The translations under genes and the position numbers were made by a program. Source: Labilithrix sp. (GTDB lineage: Bacteria; Myxococcota_A; Polyangia; Polyangiales; Polyangiaceae). From it: a stretch of DNA of 64,000 nucleotides. A model generated the notes under the pieces. The model ran no database searches and was not told where the DNA came from. It saw only the letters and a list, made by a program, of their open reading frames with translations. Below, piece after piece: positions 11,248 to 19,872 of this stretch (its first letter is position 1; every line of letters begins with the position of its first letter). Location: positions 1-64,000 of the forward strand of contig JAHBWC010000017.1 of NCBI GenBank assembly GCA_019637225.1, written 5' to 3'.

Positions 11248-13323
11248 TCAGCGCGAGCCGAACCAGTAGTGGAACGAGGTGAACGCCGCGCCGTCGGCGA
11301 TCACCTCGACCACGCTGTGCTCGCCGCGGGCGTCCTCGGGGACCCCGAACGACACCTCGTTCCACGGGCCCTCGGGGACCTCGACCCGCGCGATCTCCTT
11401 GCCCGCGACGCTCACGCGGAGCGCGGTCGGAGCCGCGCTCTCGACGCGCGCGATCCCGACGAGATCGGCGCCGCGCGGGAGGTTCGCGACGAACGTGTCG
11501 CGGCTCCGGTGGGTGCGACCGCCGTCGAGGACCACCGCGCCGTCCGGCGCGTTGCCCTCGTGCGCGACTTGCTCGCCCTCGCGGGCGCCCGCGAGCTCGT
11601 AGCGGTGCGCCGCCTCGCTCTCGAGGTCCGCGACGTCGATCGTGTCGTGAAGGGCGGAGAGCTTCGTCCACGGTCGCTCTCCTGTGCCGAGGTGGTCCCA
11701 TCGCGCTTCGCTCGCGCGCATCGTCTGGCCGCCGAGGATCGTCGCGTCGGTGACGGTGGCCTCGTGGAGCGCTCGGCCCAGCACCGGCTCGAGGGCCATC
11801 CACTCGGGGTAGACGATGAAGTGGGTAGGGAGGGCGTCGGGGCGGGTCGCGTGGAGGCGCTCGTAGTGCTCGAGCCGTGAGGCGGCGCCGGCGACCCAGT
11901 GGCGTCCCTCGGTCGGCGTGGTGAGGCCGACGACGTCGAACGTCTTGCGGTCGCCGAAGTAGGCGATCGCGCCGGTGTCGTTGACGCCGATGCGCGCGTC
12001 GTGCGGCAGGTTCTCCTTCGCCCAGTGCCCGAGCGCCACCTGCTGGCGCGCGATCCCGCTCGACGACTGCGCCACGTCCTCGAGCACCCAGTCGAGCCGG
12101 ACGGCGAGCATCCCCGCGAAGGCGCCCGCGACGAGCGCCGCGGTCGGGCCTCGCGCGCGTCGATCGACGAGCGACGCGAGGAAGGCCGCGCGGTCGGCGA
12201 GGCACGCGAGCCCGACGAGCCAGCCCGTCGCGAACGGCCAGAGGTAGCGTAGGCGGTTCCAAAGGAACGTGACGTAGAGGCAGGGCACGAACATCGAGAG
12301 CGCGAGGAGGACGACGAGCGCCGCGCGGACGCCGCGCTTCGCGCGGACGCCGCACCACGCCATCGCTCCGAGGCCGAGGAAGGCGAGCGGCGCGCCGCCC
12401 TTCGGAAGGAACTCGGCGCTCCAGACCTGGCCGTCGAGGATCGTCCCGGTGAGCAGCCTCGCGTTCGCGAGCGCCGCGTCGGGCAGCACGTAGTACGGGT
12501 TTCCGGGGAGGAGCTTCACCTGCGCGGTGCTCGACGTCGCGTGCCCGGTGAGCGCGACGAGGAAGAGCTGAGGCAAGAGCGCGGCGGCGACGAACGCGAG
12601 CGCCTCCGCGCGCGACACGTCTCGGCCCTTCATCACGTGGGCGCCGCGGCGAGGGAACGCGAAGACGACGGCGCCGAGCGCGAGCGAGGTGATCGCGCCC
12701 TCGGGGCGCATGAGCGGACAGAGCGCGGCGAGCCCGACGAGCAAGAAGAGCCGCGCGCGCGTCCTCGACTCGGCGCCCTCGGCCCACTCGCACGCGCGGC
12801 GCGTCGCGGAGGCGATCAGCCACGCGAAGGGGACCACCTCCATGCCGCTCGCCGCGCCCCACGCGAAGCCGCCGAAGGCGAGGACCATCGCGCCTGCGCC
12901 GATCGCCGCGGCGCGACCGGCGAGAGGCTTGGCGAGCGCGAAGGCCTCGTGGGCGAGCCCGCCGAGGGCGACGAACGACAGGATCCACGCGGGCCAGAGG
13001 ATCGCCTCTCCGCGGAAGCCGAGCGCGTAGAACGGCGCGAGGAGAATCGGCCAGAGGAAGCTCGTCGCGCCGGTCGAGATCGGCTCCCCCGCCTGGAAGC
13101 GGAAGGGGTGACCCTCGGCGAACGCGCGCGCGTACTGGAAATGGATGTACGCGTCGTCGAGCGCGGCGCCCGGGTGGCCGAGCCTGGCGAGGACGCCGCC
13201 GACGGCGCGTCCGGCGAGGAGCCCGGTGGCGAGCACGAGCGGCGCCCAGCGCGCGGCGCTCCGGAGGCGGGCGCCGGTGAGCAGGCGACCTCCGGTGGCA
13301 GACGCGGTCGGCGCGGCGCTCAT
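11248..13323 (-). CDS. polytopic membrane protein, GT-C glycosyltransferase-like
   Basis: A 691-residue integral membrane protein. About ten hydrophobic segments cover residues 25-410, followed by a large non-membrane C-terminal domain (about 420-691) ending in a beta-rich region. The first external loop contains LDDAYIHFQYARAFAEGHPF with an Asp-Asp pair (56-57), then SPTSTGATSFL-like residues (actual ISTGATSFLWP), as in lipid-linked-sugar GT-C glycosyltransferases of the mannosyl/arabinosyl type. It may transfer a sugar from a polyprenyl carrier to an envelope acceptor. The family is inferred from topology and the DD motif, not from a full signature. It converges with the SnoaL-type lipoprotein gene, 10 bp apart. 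Confidence 0.65.
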   Translation of the reverse strand: MSAAPTASATGGRLLTGARLRSAARWAPLVLATGLLAGRAVGGVLARLGHPGAALDDAYIHFQYARAFAEGHPFRFQAGEPISTGATSFLWPILLAPFYALGFRGEAILWPAWILSFVALGGLAHEAFALAKPLAGRAAAIGAGAMVLAFGGFAWGAASGMEVVPFAWLIASATRRACEWAEGAESRTRARLFLLVGLAALCPLMRPEGAITSLALGAVVFAFPRRGAHVMKGRDVSRAEALAFVAAALLPQLFLVALTGHATSSTAQVKLLPGNPYYVLPDAALANARLLTGTILDGQVWSAEFLPKGGAPLAFLGLGAMAWCGVRAKRGVRAALVVLLALSMFVPCLYVTFLWNRLRYLWPFATGWLVGLACLADRAAFLASLVDRRARGPTAALVAGAFAGMLAVRLDWVLEDVAQSSSGIARQQVALGHWAKENLPHDARIGVNDTGAIAYFGDRKTFDVVGLTTPTEGRHWVAGAASRLEHYERLHATRPDALPTHFIVYPEWMALEPVLGRALHEATVTDATILGGQTMRASEARWDHLGTGERPWTKLSALHDTIDVADLESEAAHRYELAGAREGEQVAHEGNAPDGAVVLDGGRTHRSRDTFVANLPRGADLVGIARVESAAPTALRVSVAGKEIARVEVPEGPWNEVSFGVPEDARGEHSVVEVIADGAAFTSFHYWFGSR

Positions 13324-13406
13324 GCGGGAGGGGACGCTAACAGACCTCGAGAGCCCGGCCGAGCAGTCGCCTTGACCGTGCTCGAGGCTGCGTCTAATCC
13401 GCGGGC

Positions 13407-14054
13407 GTGGAAACCGAGCCCTCGACCGAGCAGAAGCGCCGTCTCGGACCGTACGCGCACGCGCCGCGACTCCCCGAGGGCGACGAGGTCGACCTCCGCG
13501 CGCTCGGCGCGGGCGCCTTCATCGAGCTCGAGATCGGTCCGGGGCCGAAGGCGGGCTTCCTCCTCGAGCGCGCCGCGGCGGCGCCCGAGGCGTTGCTCGT
13601 CGGTCTCGAGATTCGCCGCAAGTGGGCCACCGTCGGCGACGAGCGTCTCGCGAAGCACGGCTTCGGCGCGCACGCCCGCGTCTTTTGCGAAGACGCGCGC
13701 CTCGCGCTGCCGCGGCTTCGCCCGAGCGGCGGCGTGCGGCGCGTGTTCCTCCACTTCCCGGATCCGTGGTGGAAGAAGCGGCACCAGAAGCGCCTCGTCA
13801 TGGGCGACGTCTTCTTGACCGAGGTCGCGCGCCTGCTCGAGCCGGGGGGAGAGCTGTTCATCCAGACCGACGTCGAGGAGCGCGCGGAGCTCTACGCGGA
13901 CGCCGTCGGCGCGTGCGACTCGTTCGTGCCCGCGGGCGACGCGCCCGGCTCGCCGGTCGTCGCCGAGAACGTGTTCGGAGCGCGGAGCCCCCGCGAGCAT
14001 CGCGCGATCGCCGACGGCCTCCCGGTCCATCGGATGTCCTGGCGACGCCGCTGA
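13407..14054 (+). CDS. trmB: tRNA (guanine-N7-)-methyltransferase
   Basis: Methylates N7 of G46 in the variable loop of tRNAs using S-adenosylmethionine. The 215-residue protein has the SAM-binding EIGPG (42-46, with Pro in place of the more usual Cys/Ser-Gly), the acidic end of strand 2 in VGLEIRRKW, and the family signature FPDPWWKKRH (117-126). The C-terminal part carries the family ERAEL and TDVEE motifs. GTG is used as start. It is preceded by 83 bp separating it from the divergent membrane protein gene. Confidence 0.93.
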   Translation: METEPSTEQKRRLGPYAHAPRLPEGDEVDLRALGAGAFIELEIGPGPKAGFLLERAAAAPEALLVGLEIRRKWATVGDERLAKHGFGAHARVFCEDARLALPRLRPSGGVRRVFLHFPDPWWKKRHQKRLVMGDVFLTEVARLLEPGGELFIQTDVEERAELYADAVGACDSFVPAGDAPGSPVVAENVFGARSPREHRAIADGLPVHRMSWRRR

Positions 14055-14073
14055 GTCGAGCGCGCGCCGTTCG

Positions 14074-14343
14074 TCAGCGAAGGGGCGCGTCGCCGGGGCC
14101 TGACGGATCGAGCGATCTCCGGTCCGCGGCCGCTCCCTCGTCCGCGAGCACGAGCTCGATCACGCCTTCGGTCGGTTGAGAGGGCGGCGCCACGGCGTCG
14201 GGGCGGAACATGCGCTCCTCGAGCGACCTGCGGAGCGACTCGACGGCCTCCGTCGCGGTCTTGCCTTCGCCGGCGGCCTCCGACTCGACGCACTCGGCGA
14301 CGAAGCCGCTGCTGATCCGGACGAGGCGGTACGAGAACTTCAT
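14074..14343 (-). CDS. HicB-like small protein
   Basis: An 89-residue protein whose first 45 residues have the HicB/DUF1902-type fold pattern: a strand YRLVRISSGFVAECVES, then GEGKTATEAVESLRRSLEERM with the Thr-Glu-Ala helix motif. HicB proteins are antitoxins of HicA or free-standing regulators; no HicA-like double-stranded-RNA-binding toxin gene is adjacent, and the acidic C-terminal tail lacks an obvious helix-turn-helix. The ATG overlaps the stop of the small Pro-rich gene upstream (ATGA), so the two are probably translated together. Could be a solitary HicB-fold protein. Confidence 0.6.
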   Translation of the reverse strand: MKFSYRLVRISSGFVAECVESEAAGEGKTATEAVESLRRSLEERMFRPDAVAPPSQPTEGVIELVLADEGAAADRRSLDPSGPGDAPLR

Positions 14344-14546
14344 GGTCGTCGCGCGCCGTCGCCGGCGACGTCGCTCTCTTGCGTCACCGGAGTCTTGGGA
14401 TCGGTGCCCTCGTGGATGGGCTGCACCGGGACGGCGGGGTGGATGGGGTGCGCCTTGGGATCGGGGTTCACCGGCGACGCTGGCTGTCTCTCCGGCGGCG
14501 TCTTCTGGGGATCGCGTCGGTCGGGCGCTGTCGGATCGATGGGCAT
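14340..14546 (-). CDS. small proline-rich protein coupled to the HicB-like gene
   Basis: A 68-residue Pro-rich reading frame (MPIDPTAPDRRDPQKTPPER..., then repeated HPIHP and PVQPIHEG). No domain is recognised and it is likely disordered. Support for it being real is its codon bias and the 4-bp ATGA overlap with the downstream HicB-like gene. The reading frame is open for 70 more codons upstream, but the ATG at 14546 begins the coherent Pro-rich composition. It has no resemblance to HicA. Confidence 0.45.
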   Translation of the reverse strand: MPIDPTAPDRRDPQKTPPERQPASPVNPDPKAHPIHPAVPVQPIHEGTDPKTPVTQESDVAGDGARRP

Positions 14547-14761
14547 GCCGCGGCCCCTGCAGGACGGATGCCGCGCACGGAAGCCGCAGCATGGATCGCG
14601 ACCCGTGAAGATCGCGTTGCGGTGGCGTGCCCATCTGCCCCGGATGGGCCATCTCGCCCCGGAGACGCGGCGCGCACGCGCGTCGGGCCGCCCGATCGCG
14701 CAAAGGACCGCAGGCACGCTCCTCGCTACGTGGTGGTCCAACTCTGGAAGGGACATCCATC

Positions 14762-14926
14762 ATGCTCTACTGGGCCGCTGTCTTTTTCGTCATCGCGCTC
14801 GTCGCGGCCGTGCTCGGCTTCGGCGGGATGGCCGCAGGCGCCGCGGGAATCGCGAAGATCCTCTTCTTCGTCTTCCTCGTCCTCGGCGCGCTCTCGCTCA
14901 TCTTCGGCCGCCGCGTCCCGGCGTAA
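14762..14926 (+). CDS. DUF1328 (YtjA-type) small membrane protein
   Basis: A 54-residue protein made of two transmembrane helices: [20 protein letters not shown], then a Gly/Ala turn, then [20 protein letters not shown] and a basic end. Length, the starting MLYWA and the [10 protein letters not shown] motif match the DUF1328/YtjA family of inner-membrane proteins of unknown role. A GGAAGG lies about 10 bp upstream of the ATG. It is divergent from the HicB-like pair, sharing a 215-bp intergenic region. Confidence 0.88.
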   Translation: MLYWAAVFFVIALVAAVLGFGGMAAGAAGIAKILFFVFLVLGALSLIFGRRVPA

Positions 14927-14953
14927 CCGCGGCCTCGCCCGCCCCGCCGCGCT

Positions 14954-15955
14954 TCACGCCGGCGCGTCGTCGGGGGTCGGCTCCGCGCAGCCGGTGCGGA
15001 ACTGGAGGTCGCAGCGCTCGACCGCGCCGAGCTTCTCGGCGTGGACGCGCGTCAGCTGAGCGCCGAACAGGATGATCATGCTCGAGACGTAGATCCACGT
15101 CGTCAGCGCGAGCACGCCGCCCGCGACCCCGTAGGCGGAGTAGCTCGTGAGGTGCGCGAGGTAGGACGCGAAGAGCTCCTTCAGTCCGCTCAACAGGATG
15201 GTCGTGAGGAGGGCGCCTCGCGCGACGATGCGCACCGGGGGACGCGAGCGCGGGATCAGGTGGAAGGCCGCCGTGAACACCGCCGAAAGGAGCGCCATCG
15301 AGAGCGCGAGCTCCGCGGCGCGAGCCAGGGCCGGCCACATCGGGGTCGAGACCTCCTCCGCCGCGCGCCCGACGAGAAACGAGAGCAGCGAGCTCGAGAC
15401 GAGCGACACGAGCAGCGTGAGCCCGAGGCCGAGGACGATCGCGAACCCCGAGAGCCGCTCGAGGGCGAACACGCGAATCGAGCCGATGATGCCCTTGGAC
15501 TGGCGCCTCGGCACGCACCAGATCCGGTTCAACGCCGCGTCGAGCTCCACGAACGCGCCGCTTGCCGCGAAGAAGAGCGTGCCGATGCCGACCGCGGTCG
15601 AGAGGCCGCGCGAGCCGCGGTTCTCCTGCATCGCGGTGATCGTTCGATCGAGGACGTCCCGCACGGGAGAGCCGGGCGTGGCGATCGCCTCGAGCAGCCG
15701 CTCGCGGGTGTAGGCGCTGTCGCCGACCACGAAGCCGACGATCGTGATCGAGAGGAGCAAGAGCGGGAAGATCGAGAACGTCGCGTAGTACGAGAACGCC
15801 GCGCCCAGGCGGAAACCCTCGTTGTCCGTGAACCGCGCGGCGGTGTCCGAGAAGAGCTCGACGAGGAAGCGGACCCGGTTGCGAACGCCGGGCGCGTTCG
15901 GGTCGGCGCGGTTCGCCGGCGTGGTCGTCGACGTGCTCGGCGAGGTGGCGCTCAC
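14954..15955 (-). CDS. YihY/BrkB family inner-membrane protein
   Basis: A 333-residue protein with six hydrophobic segments. RLGAAFSYYATFSIFPLLLLSI is the family N-terminal signature, followed by GIGTLFFAASGAFVELDAALNRIW and the C-terminal YGVAGGVLALTTWIYVSSMIILFGAQL. The family was once misnamed ribonuclease BN; its function is unclear, with suggested roles in serum resistance or as an exporter. The N-terminal 30 residues are Thr/Ser-rich and cytoplasmic. It converges with the DUF1328 gene. Confidence 0.9.
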   Translation of the reverse strand: MSATSPSTSTTTPANRADPNAPGVRNRVRFLVELFSDTAARFTDNEGFRLGAAFSYYATFSIFPLLLLSITIVGFVVGDSAYTRERLLEAIATPGSPVRDVLDRTITAMQENRGSRGLSTAVGIGTLFFAASGAFVELDAALNRIWCVPRRQSKGIIGSIRVFALERLSGFAIVLGLGLTLLVSLVSSSLLSFLVGRAAEEVSTPMWPALARAAELALSMALLSAVFTAAFHLIPRSRPPVRIVARGALLTTILLSGLKELFASYLAHLTSYSAYGVAGGVLALTTWIYVSSMIILFGAQLTRVHAEKLGAVERCDLQFRTGCAEPTPDDAPA

Positions 15956-16023
15956 GTCCGGGGTCGCCCTGCAACGTGCGTTCCGCCCTCGACGTGCTCG
16001 GCGCGAGCGCTTAGGGTCCTCGA

Positions 16024-16758
16024 GTGCCGCGGCTGCGCGTCATGACGTACAACGTCCACCGCTGCGTCGGTCGCGGCGGGTACGACTCGATCGACGACAT
16101 TACGAGCGTCTGCGCCGAGGCTCGCCCCGATCTCGTCGCGCTCCAGGAGCTCGATGCCCCGGAGACGGACGACGCCGAGGGCGCGCACCACGCGCGCGAT
16201 CTGGCGAGCGGCCTTGGAATGACGCTGCTCTTCTGTCGCACCTTCCGGCGCGGCGTCGGCTTCTACGGACACGCGCTCCTCAGCCGCTCTCCGCTCGAGC
16301 TGATCCGCGTCACCACGTTTCCGTCGATCGGCAAGGGCGCCGAGCCGCGCGGTGCGATCTGGGCGCGCACCCGCGTCGCGGAGCAGACCGTCGAGATCGT
16401 GAGCACACACCTCGGTGTCGGCCGGCGCGAGCGGCAGCTGCAATCGAGCGAGCTCGTCGGCCCCGATTGGCTCGGGAGCGCGAACATGGGGCCGGTGCGC
16501 CTCTTCTGCGGCGACCTCAACGCCGTCCCGAACGCGACCACCTACCGGCGTTTCGCGCGCCGGATGCGCGACTCGCAGCGTTTGCTCCGCGGGCATCGCC
16601 CGAAGCCGACCTTCCCGAGCGTGCTGCCGTTCTTGCGGCTCGACCATGTCTTCGTCTCGGACGCCGTTCGCGTGCTCGGCGTCGCCGTCCCGCACGACGC
16701 GCGCGCACGGCGCGCCTCCGATCACCTCCCGCTCATCGTCGATCTCGACCTCGGTTGA
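16024..16758 (+). CDS. endonuclease/exonuclease/phosphatase family protein
   Basis: A 244-residue enzyme of the DNase I-like metal-dependent phosphodiesterase/phosphatase fold. Motifs in order: MTYNVHR with the metal-binding Asn, LVALQELD with the metal-binding Glu, STHLG, CGDLNAVP with catalytic Asp and Asn, and RASDHLPLIVDL with the catalytic Asp-His pair. There is no signal peptide, so it is cytoplasmic. Substrate (nucleic acid, inositol phosphate or lipid) cannot be told. GTG start. Divergent from the YihY gene, 68 bp apart. Confidence 0.85.
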   Translation: MPRLRVMTYNVHRCVGRGGYDSIDDITSVCAEARPDLVALQELDAPETDDAEGAHHARDLASGLGMTLLFCRTFRRGVGFYGHALLSRSPLELIRVTTFPSIGKGAEPRGAIWARTRVAEQTVEIVSTHLGVGRRERQLQSSELVGPDWLGSANMGPVRLFCGDLNAVPNATTYRRFARRMRDSQRLLRGHRPKPTFPSVLPFLRLDHVFVSDAVRVLGVAVPHDARARRASDHLPLIVDLDLG

Positions 16759-16791
16759 GAGGTCGCGCTCGGTTCGCCGGCGGCCGGGCGT

Positions 16792-17175
16792 TCAGGTGGC
16801 CGACGCCTCACCCGCGTCGAGGTCGTCCTCGGCGTCGAGGTCGTCGCCGAGGTCTCTGATGAGGTCGCGCGAGATCTTCGCCACCTGGCCGCGCACGGAC
16901 TCGCTGAGCAGCGCGCCGGCGGCCGTGAAGAAGAGGATCCGCGACAGCTTCGATCCGATCAAGACGCCCACGCCGAGGCCGAGGACCCCGGTCGCGACCG
17001 GGAGCAGATACGGTCGCTCGTGGAACGCCACCTCGGCGCGGTCACGCAGATCCTCGACGAGGTCGCGCGCGTGCTCGAAGCGCTCGCGGAGCGCGACCTC
17101 GGTGTTCTCGACGCGCTCCTCGACGGCCTGCGCCTTCGCCCGCGGGATCCCGTTCTTCGCCTGGGTCGGTTGCAT
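16792..17175 (-). CDS. DUF883/ElaB-like membrane-anchored helical protein
   Basis: A 127-residue protein: a soluble helical segment rich in Glu and Arg (AVEERVENTEVALRERFEHARDL), one transmembrane helix (YLLPVATGVLGLGVGVLIGSKL), a second hydrophobic stretch and an acidic C-terminus (DDLDAEDDLDAGE). The layout resembles YqjD/ElaB-type ribosome-associated inner-membrane proteins and the related DUF883 group, but the match is by composition only. It converges with the phosphodiesterase-fold gene. Confidence 0.5.
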   Translation of the reverse strand: MQPTQAKNGIPRAKAQAVEERVENTEVALRERFEHARDLVEDLRDRAEVAFHERPYLLPVATGVLGLGVGVLIGSKLSRILFFTAAGALLSESVRGQVAKISRDLIRDLGDDLDAEDDLDAGEASAT

Positions 17176-17460
17176 CTCGTGAGCTCCTCTCGCGCGGCAA
17201 GGAAGCGCTCGGACCAGAACGGTCGGCGGAGGCCGCGCCGCGCATGTCGTGCAATCGCCGCGCCGACGAGCGCGAGCGTGGCGAGGCCGGGCGCTTCGGG
17301 CGGCGCCCGCGGAGATGTGGCCCACGAGACGCTGCCTTCTGCCTCACGCGTGCACGGATTGCCCGAGCGCCGTCCGCGTCTCTCGCCTTTCACGGCCGTC
17401 GCCGCCGACGCCGCTTCGTCGCGCCGCACCGCCGCAGGACGAGCTAGAGTCGCGCTCGTG

Positions 17461-19872
17461 ATGGTTCGGCCGGCTTGGGGGCGCGGGCTCGTGGTCGCGC
17501 TCACGCTCGCGCTCGCTGCGACGCCGCGGAGCGCGCTCGCTCGCGCCGACGAGCCGGAGGCCCCGTCGACGTCGCAGCTCGTCGCCCCCCAGCTGCTGAC
17601 GCCCATCGCCGCACCCTATCCGCCGGGTGCCGAGGGCGACGCCGTCGTGATGCTCGCCGTGAGCGTGAACGCGGCGGGTGCCGTGGAGGACGTGCGCGTC
17701 CTCGAGGGCTTCGAGCCCTTCGCCTCCGTCGCGGTCGAGAGCGTGCGCGGAGCGCGGTTCGTTCCGGCGTCGCGCGACGGCAAGGCGATCGCCGCGACGG
17801 TGCGCTTCCGCGTCGACTTCACCAAGCCCCCGCCCGCGCCGGCTCCTCCGCCGGAGCCGGACCCCACCCCCGATCCCGACCCCGAGGTGCCCGCCGACGC
17901 GCCGGCCGAGGGCGCGCCGCCGCCCGCGCCGCGTCCGCCGCCCGACGTCGTCGTGCGGGGCGGACGCGCCGCGGTCGGCGCCGGCGTCGCCGAGTCGCTC
18001 GCGCGCGCGGAGGTGCGCCAGCTCCCGGGCGCCTTCGGCGATCCGTTCCGCGCGATCGAGGCGATGCCCGGCATGACGCCCGTGCTCACCGGCCTGCCGT
18101 ACTTCTACGTGCGCGGCGCTCCGCCGGGCAACGTTGGCTACTTCTTCGAGGGCGTCCGGGTCCCGTACCTCTTTCACTTCGGGCTCGGGCCGGCGGTCAT
18201 CCACCCCGCGCTCATCGCGAAGACCGAGCTCCACCGCGGCGGCTATCCGGCGGCGCTCGGTCGCTACGCGGGCGGGATCGTCGACTCGCAGGCGATGCCT
18301 CCTGCGGATCGGCTCCACGGCGAAGGCCAGCTCCGCCTGATCGACGCGGGCGCGCTCATCGAGACGCCGTTCGCCGACGGCAAGGGCTCGGCGCTCGCGG
18401 CCGCGCGCTACTCGTACACCGCGGCGCTCTTCAGCCTCCTCTCGTCCGACACCACCCTCGACTACCGCGACTATCAGGCCCGCGTGTCCTACGCGCTGAG
18501 CGATCGCGACACGCTCTCCGTCCTCGGGTTCGGCGCGTACGACTTCGCCGCGCAACGCCAGACCATCGATCCGAACCAGCGTCCGATCTTCGTCGATCCC
18601 GGCGCGAGCAGGGAGCCGCGCGACGTCACGCGCGTGCTCTTCGCGTCCGAGTTCCACCGCGCCGACGTCCGCTGGGACAGGACGCTGGCTCGCGGCGGAC
18701 GGCTCCGCGCCGCGGCGACGCTCGGCTTCGACCGCACCCGCGTCGAGTCTCACCGCGCGGCGACGGACACGATGACGGGGGCGCGCGTCGAGCTCACGCA
18801 GCCGCTCGCGCCCTCGGTGCTGCTCCGGACGGGCGCGGACCTCGTCGTCGATCGCTACACGGCGGACTCGCTCCCGACGTTCTCCGATGACGACGACGTC
18901 GTCGTTCGCCAGCGGAACATCTTCGTCGAGCGCGTCGACTTCGCGACCGGCGCCCGCGTCGACACCGTGCTGACGATGATCCCGAACACCGAGATCGTCC
19001 CCGGCGTCCGCTTCGACGTCTACGGGTCGGGCCCCGCGCGCGCGGTCGCCGTGGACCCGCGCTTGACGACGCGCTTCTTCGTCAGCGATCGCCTGCGGAT
19101 CATCCACGCCTACGGGCTCGCGAGCCAGGCGCCCTCGACGCCGGTGACGCTGCCGGGCATCACGATCGCGCGGCTCCGCGGCGGTCTGCAGCGCGCGGTC
19201 CAGACGAGCGCCGCGGTGGAGATGGACCTCCCGAGCGATTTTACCGCCACCGGCGCGGTCTTCCACAACGCGTTCTACGCGCTGAACGACGCGCTCGGCA
19301 CCGCGCAGGTGGAGCTCATCGACATCGAGCGGAGCGACGCTCTCCTCGCGAAGAGCCGCGGCTCGGCCTACGGGCTCGAGCTCGGCGTCCGGCGCAAGCT
19401 CTCGCAGCGCGTCGCCGGGCTCGCCTCGTACACGCTCTCGCGCTCGATGCGCACGGTCGACGGACGAGCGGTCATCTCGGCGTACGATCGGCCGCACGTG
19501 TTCACCGCGGCGCTCTCCTTCGATCTCGGCCGAGCGTGGCGAGCCGGCACGCGCTTCGTGACGTACAGCGGCATCCCGATGAGCCCGGCGGCGCCGGCGT
19601 TCCCCGAGCAGCTCGTCGGCGTGCCGCCCGCGCGGACGCCGGCGTTCGTGCGGCTCGACTTGCGCATCGAGAAGCGCTGGAAGGTCGGCAAGACCGGCTG
19701 GATCTCCGGCGTGCTCGAGGCGCTCAACGCCACACTCTCGCGCGAGGTCACCGGCTACTCCTGCCAGACGGCGCTCGCGCTGCCCGGCGCCGCAGCGGGC
19801 CAGCCGCGCTGCTTCGAGCGCGTGATCGGGCCCGTCAGCGTGCCGAGCCTCGGCGTCGAGGGAGGCTTCTGA
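17461..19872 (+). CDS. TonB-dependent outer-membrane receptor with N-terminal TonB-type domain
   Basis: An 803-residue outer-membrane receptor. After a signal peptide (LTLALAATPRSALARA), residues about 40-125 form a TonB C-terminal-like domain (PYPPGAEGDAVVMLAVSVNAAG..., then ARFVPASRDGKAIAATVRFRVDF), followed by a Pro/Glu/Asp linker (about 127-162), a plug domain (EAMPGMTPVLTGLPYFYVRG, then YFFEGVRVPYLFHFG) and a 22-strand-type barrel ending in GGF. Fusions of a TonB-like domain to a receptor occur in deltaproteobacteria. The ligand is unknown. A GTG 3 bp earlier could also serve as start. The stop overlaps the start of the following lipoprotein gene (TGATG). Confidence 0.87.
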   Translation: MVRPAWGRGLVVALTLALAATPRSALARADEPEAPSTSQLVAPQLLTPIAAPYPPGAEGDAVVMLAVSVNAAGAVEDVRVLEGFEPFASVAVESVRGARFVPASRDGKAIAATVRFRVDFTKPPPAPAPPPEPDPTPDPDPEVPADAPAEGAPPPAPRPPPDVVVRGGRAAVGAGVAESLARAEVRQLPGAFGDPFRAIEAMPGMTPVLTGLPYFYVRGAPPGNVGYFFEGVRVPYLFHFGLGPAVIHPALIAKTELHRGGYPAALGRYAGGIVDSQAMPPADRLHGEGQLRLIDAGALIETPFADGKGSALAAARYSYTAALFSLLSSDTTLDYRDYQARVSYALSDRDTLSVLGFGAYDFAAQRQTIDPNQRPIFVDPGASREPRDVTRVLFASEFHRADVRWDRTLARGGRLRAAATLGFDRTRVESHRAATDTMTGARVELTQPLAPSVLLRTGADLVVDRYTADSLPTFSDDDDVVVRQRNIFVERVDFATGARVDTVLTMIPNTEIVPGVRFDVYGSGPARAVAVDPRLTTRFFVSDRLRIIHAYGLASQAPSTPVTLPGITIARLRGGLQRAVQTSAAVEMDLPSDFTATGAVFHNAFYALNDALGTAQVELIDIERSDALLAKSRGSAYGLELGVRRKLSQRVAGLASYTLSRSMRTVDGRAVISAYDRPHVFTAALSFDLGRAWRAGTRFVTYSGIPMSPAAPAFPEQLVGVPPARTPAFVRLDLRIEKRWKVGKTGWISGVLEALNATLSREVTGYSCQTALALPGAAAGQPRCFERVIGPVSVPSLGVEGGF

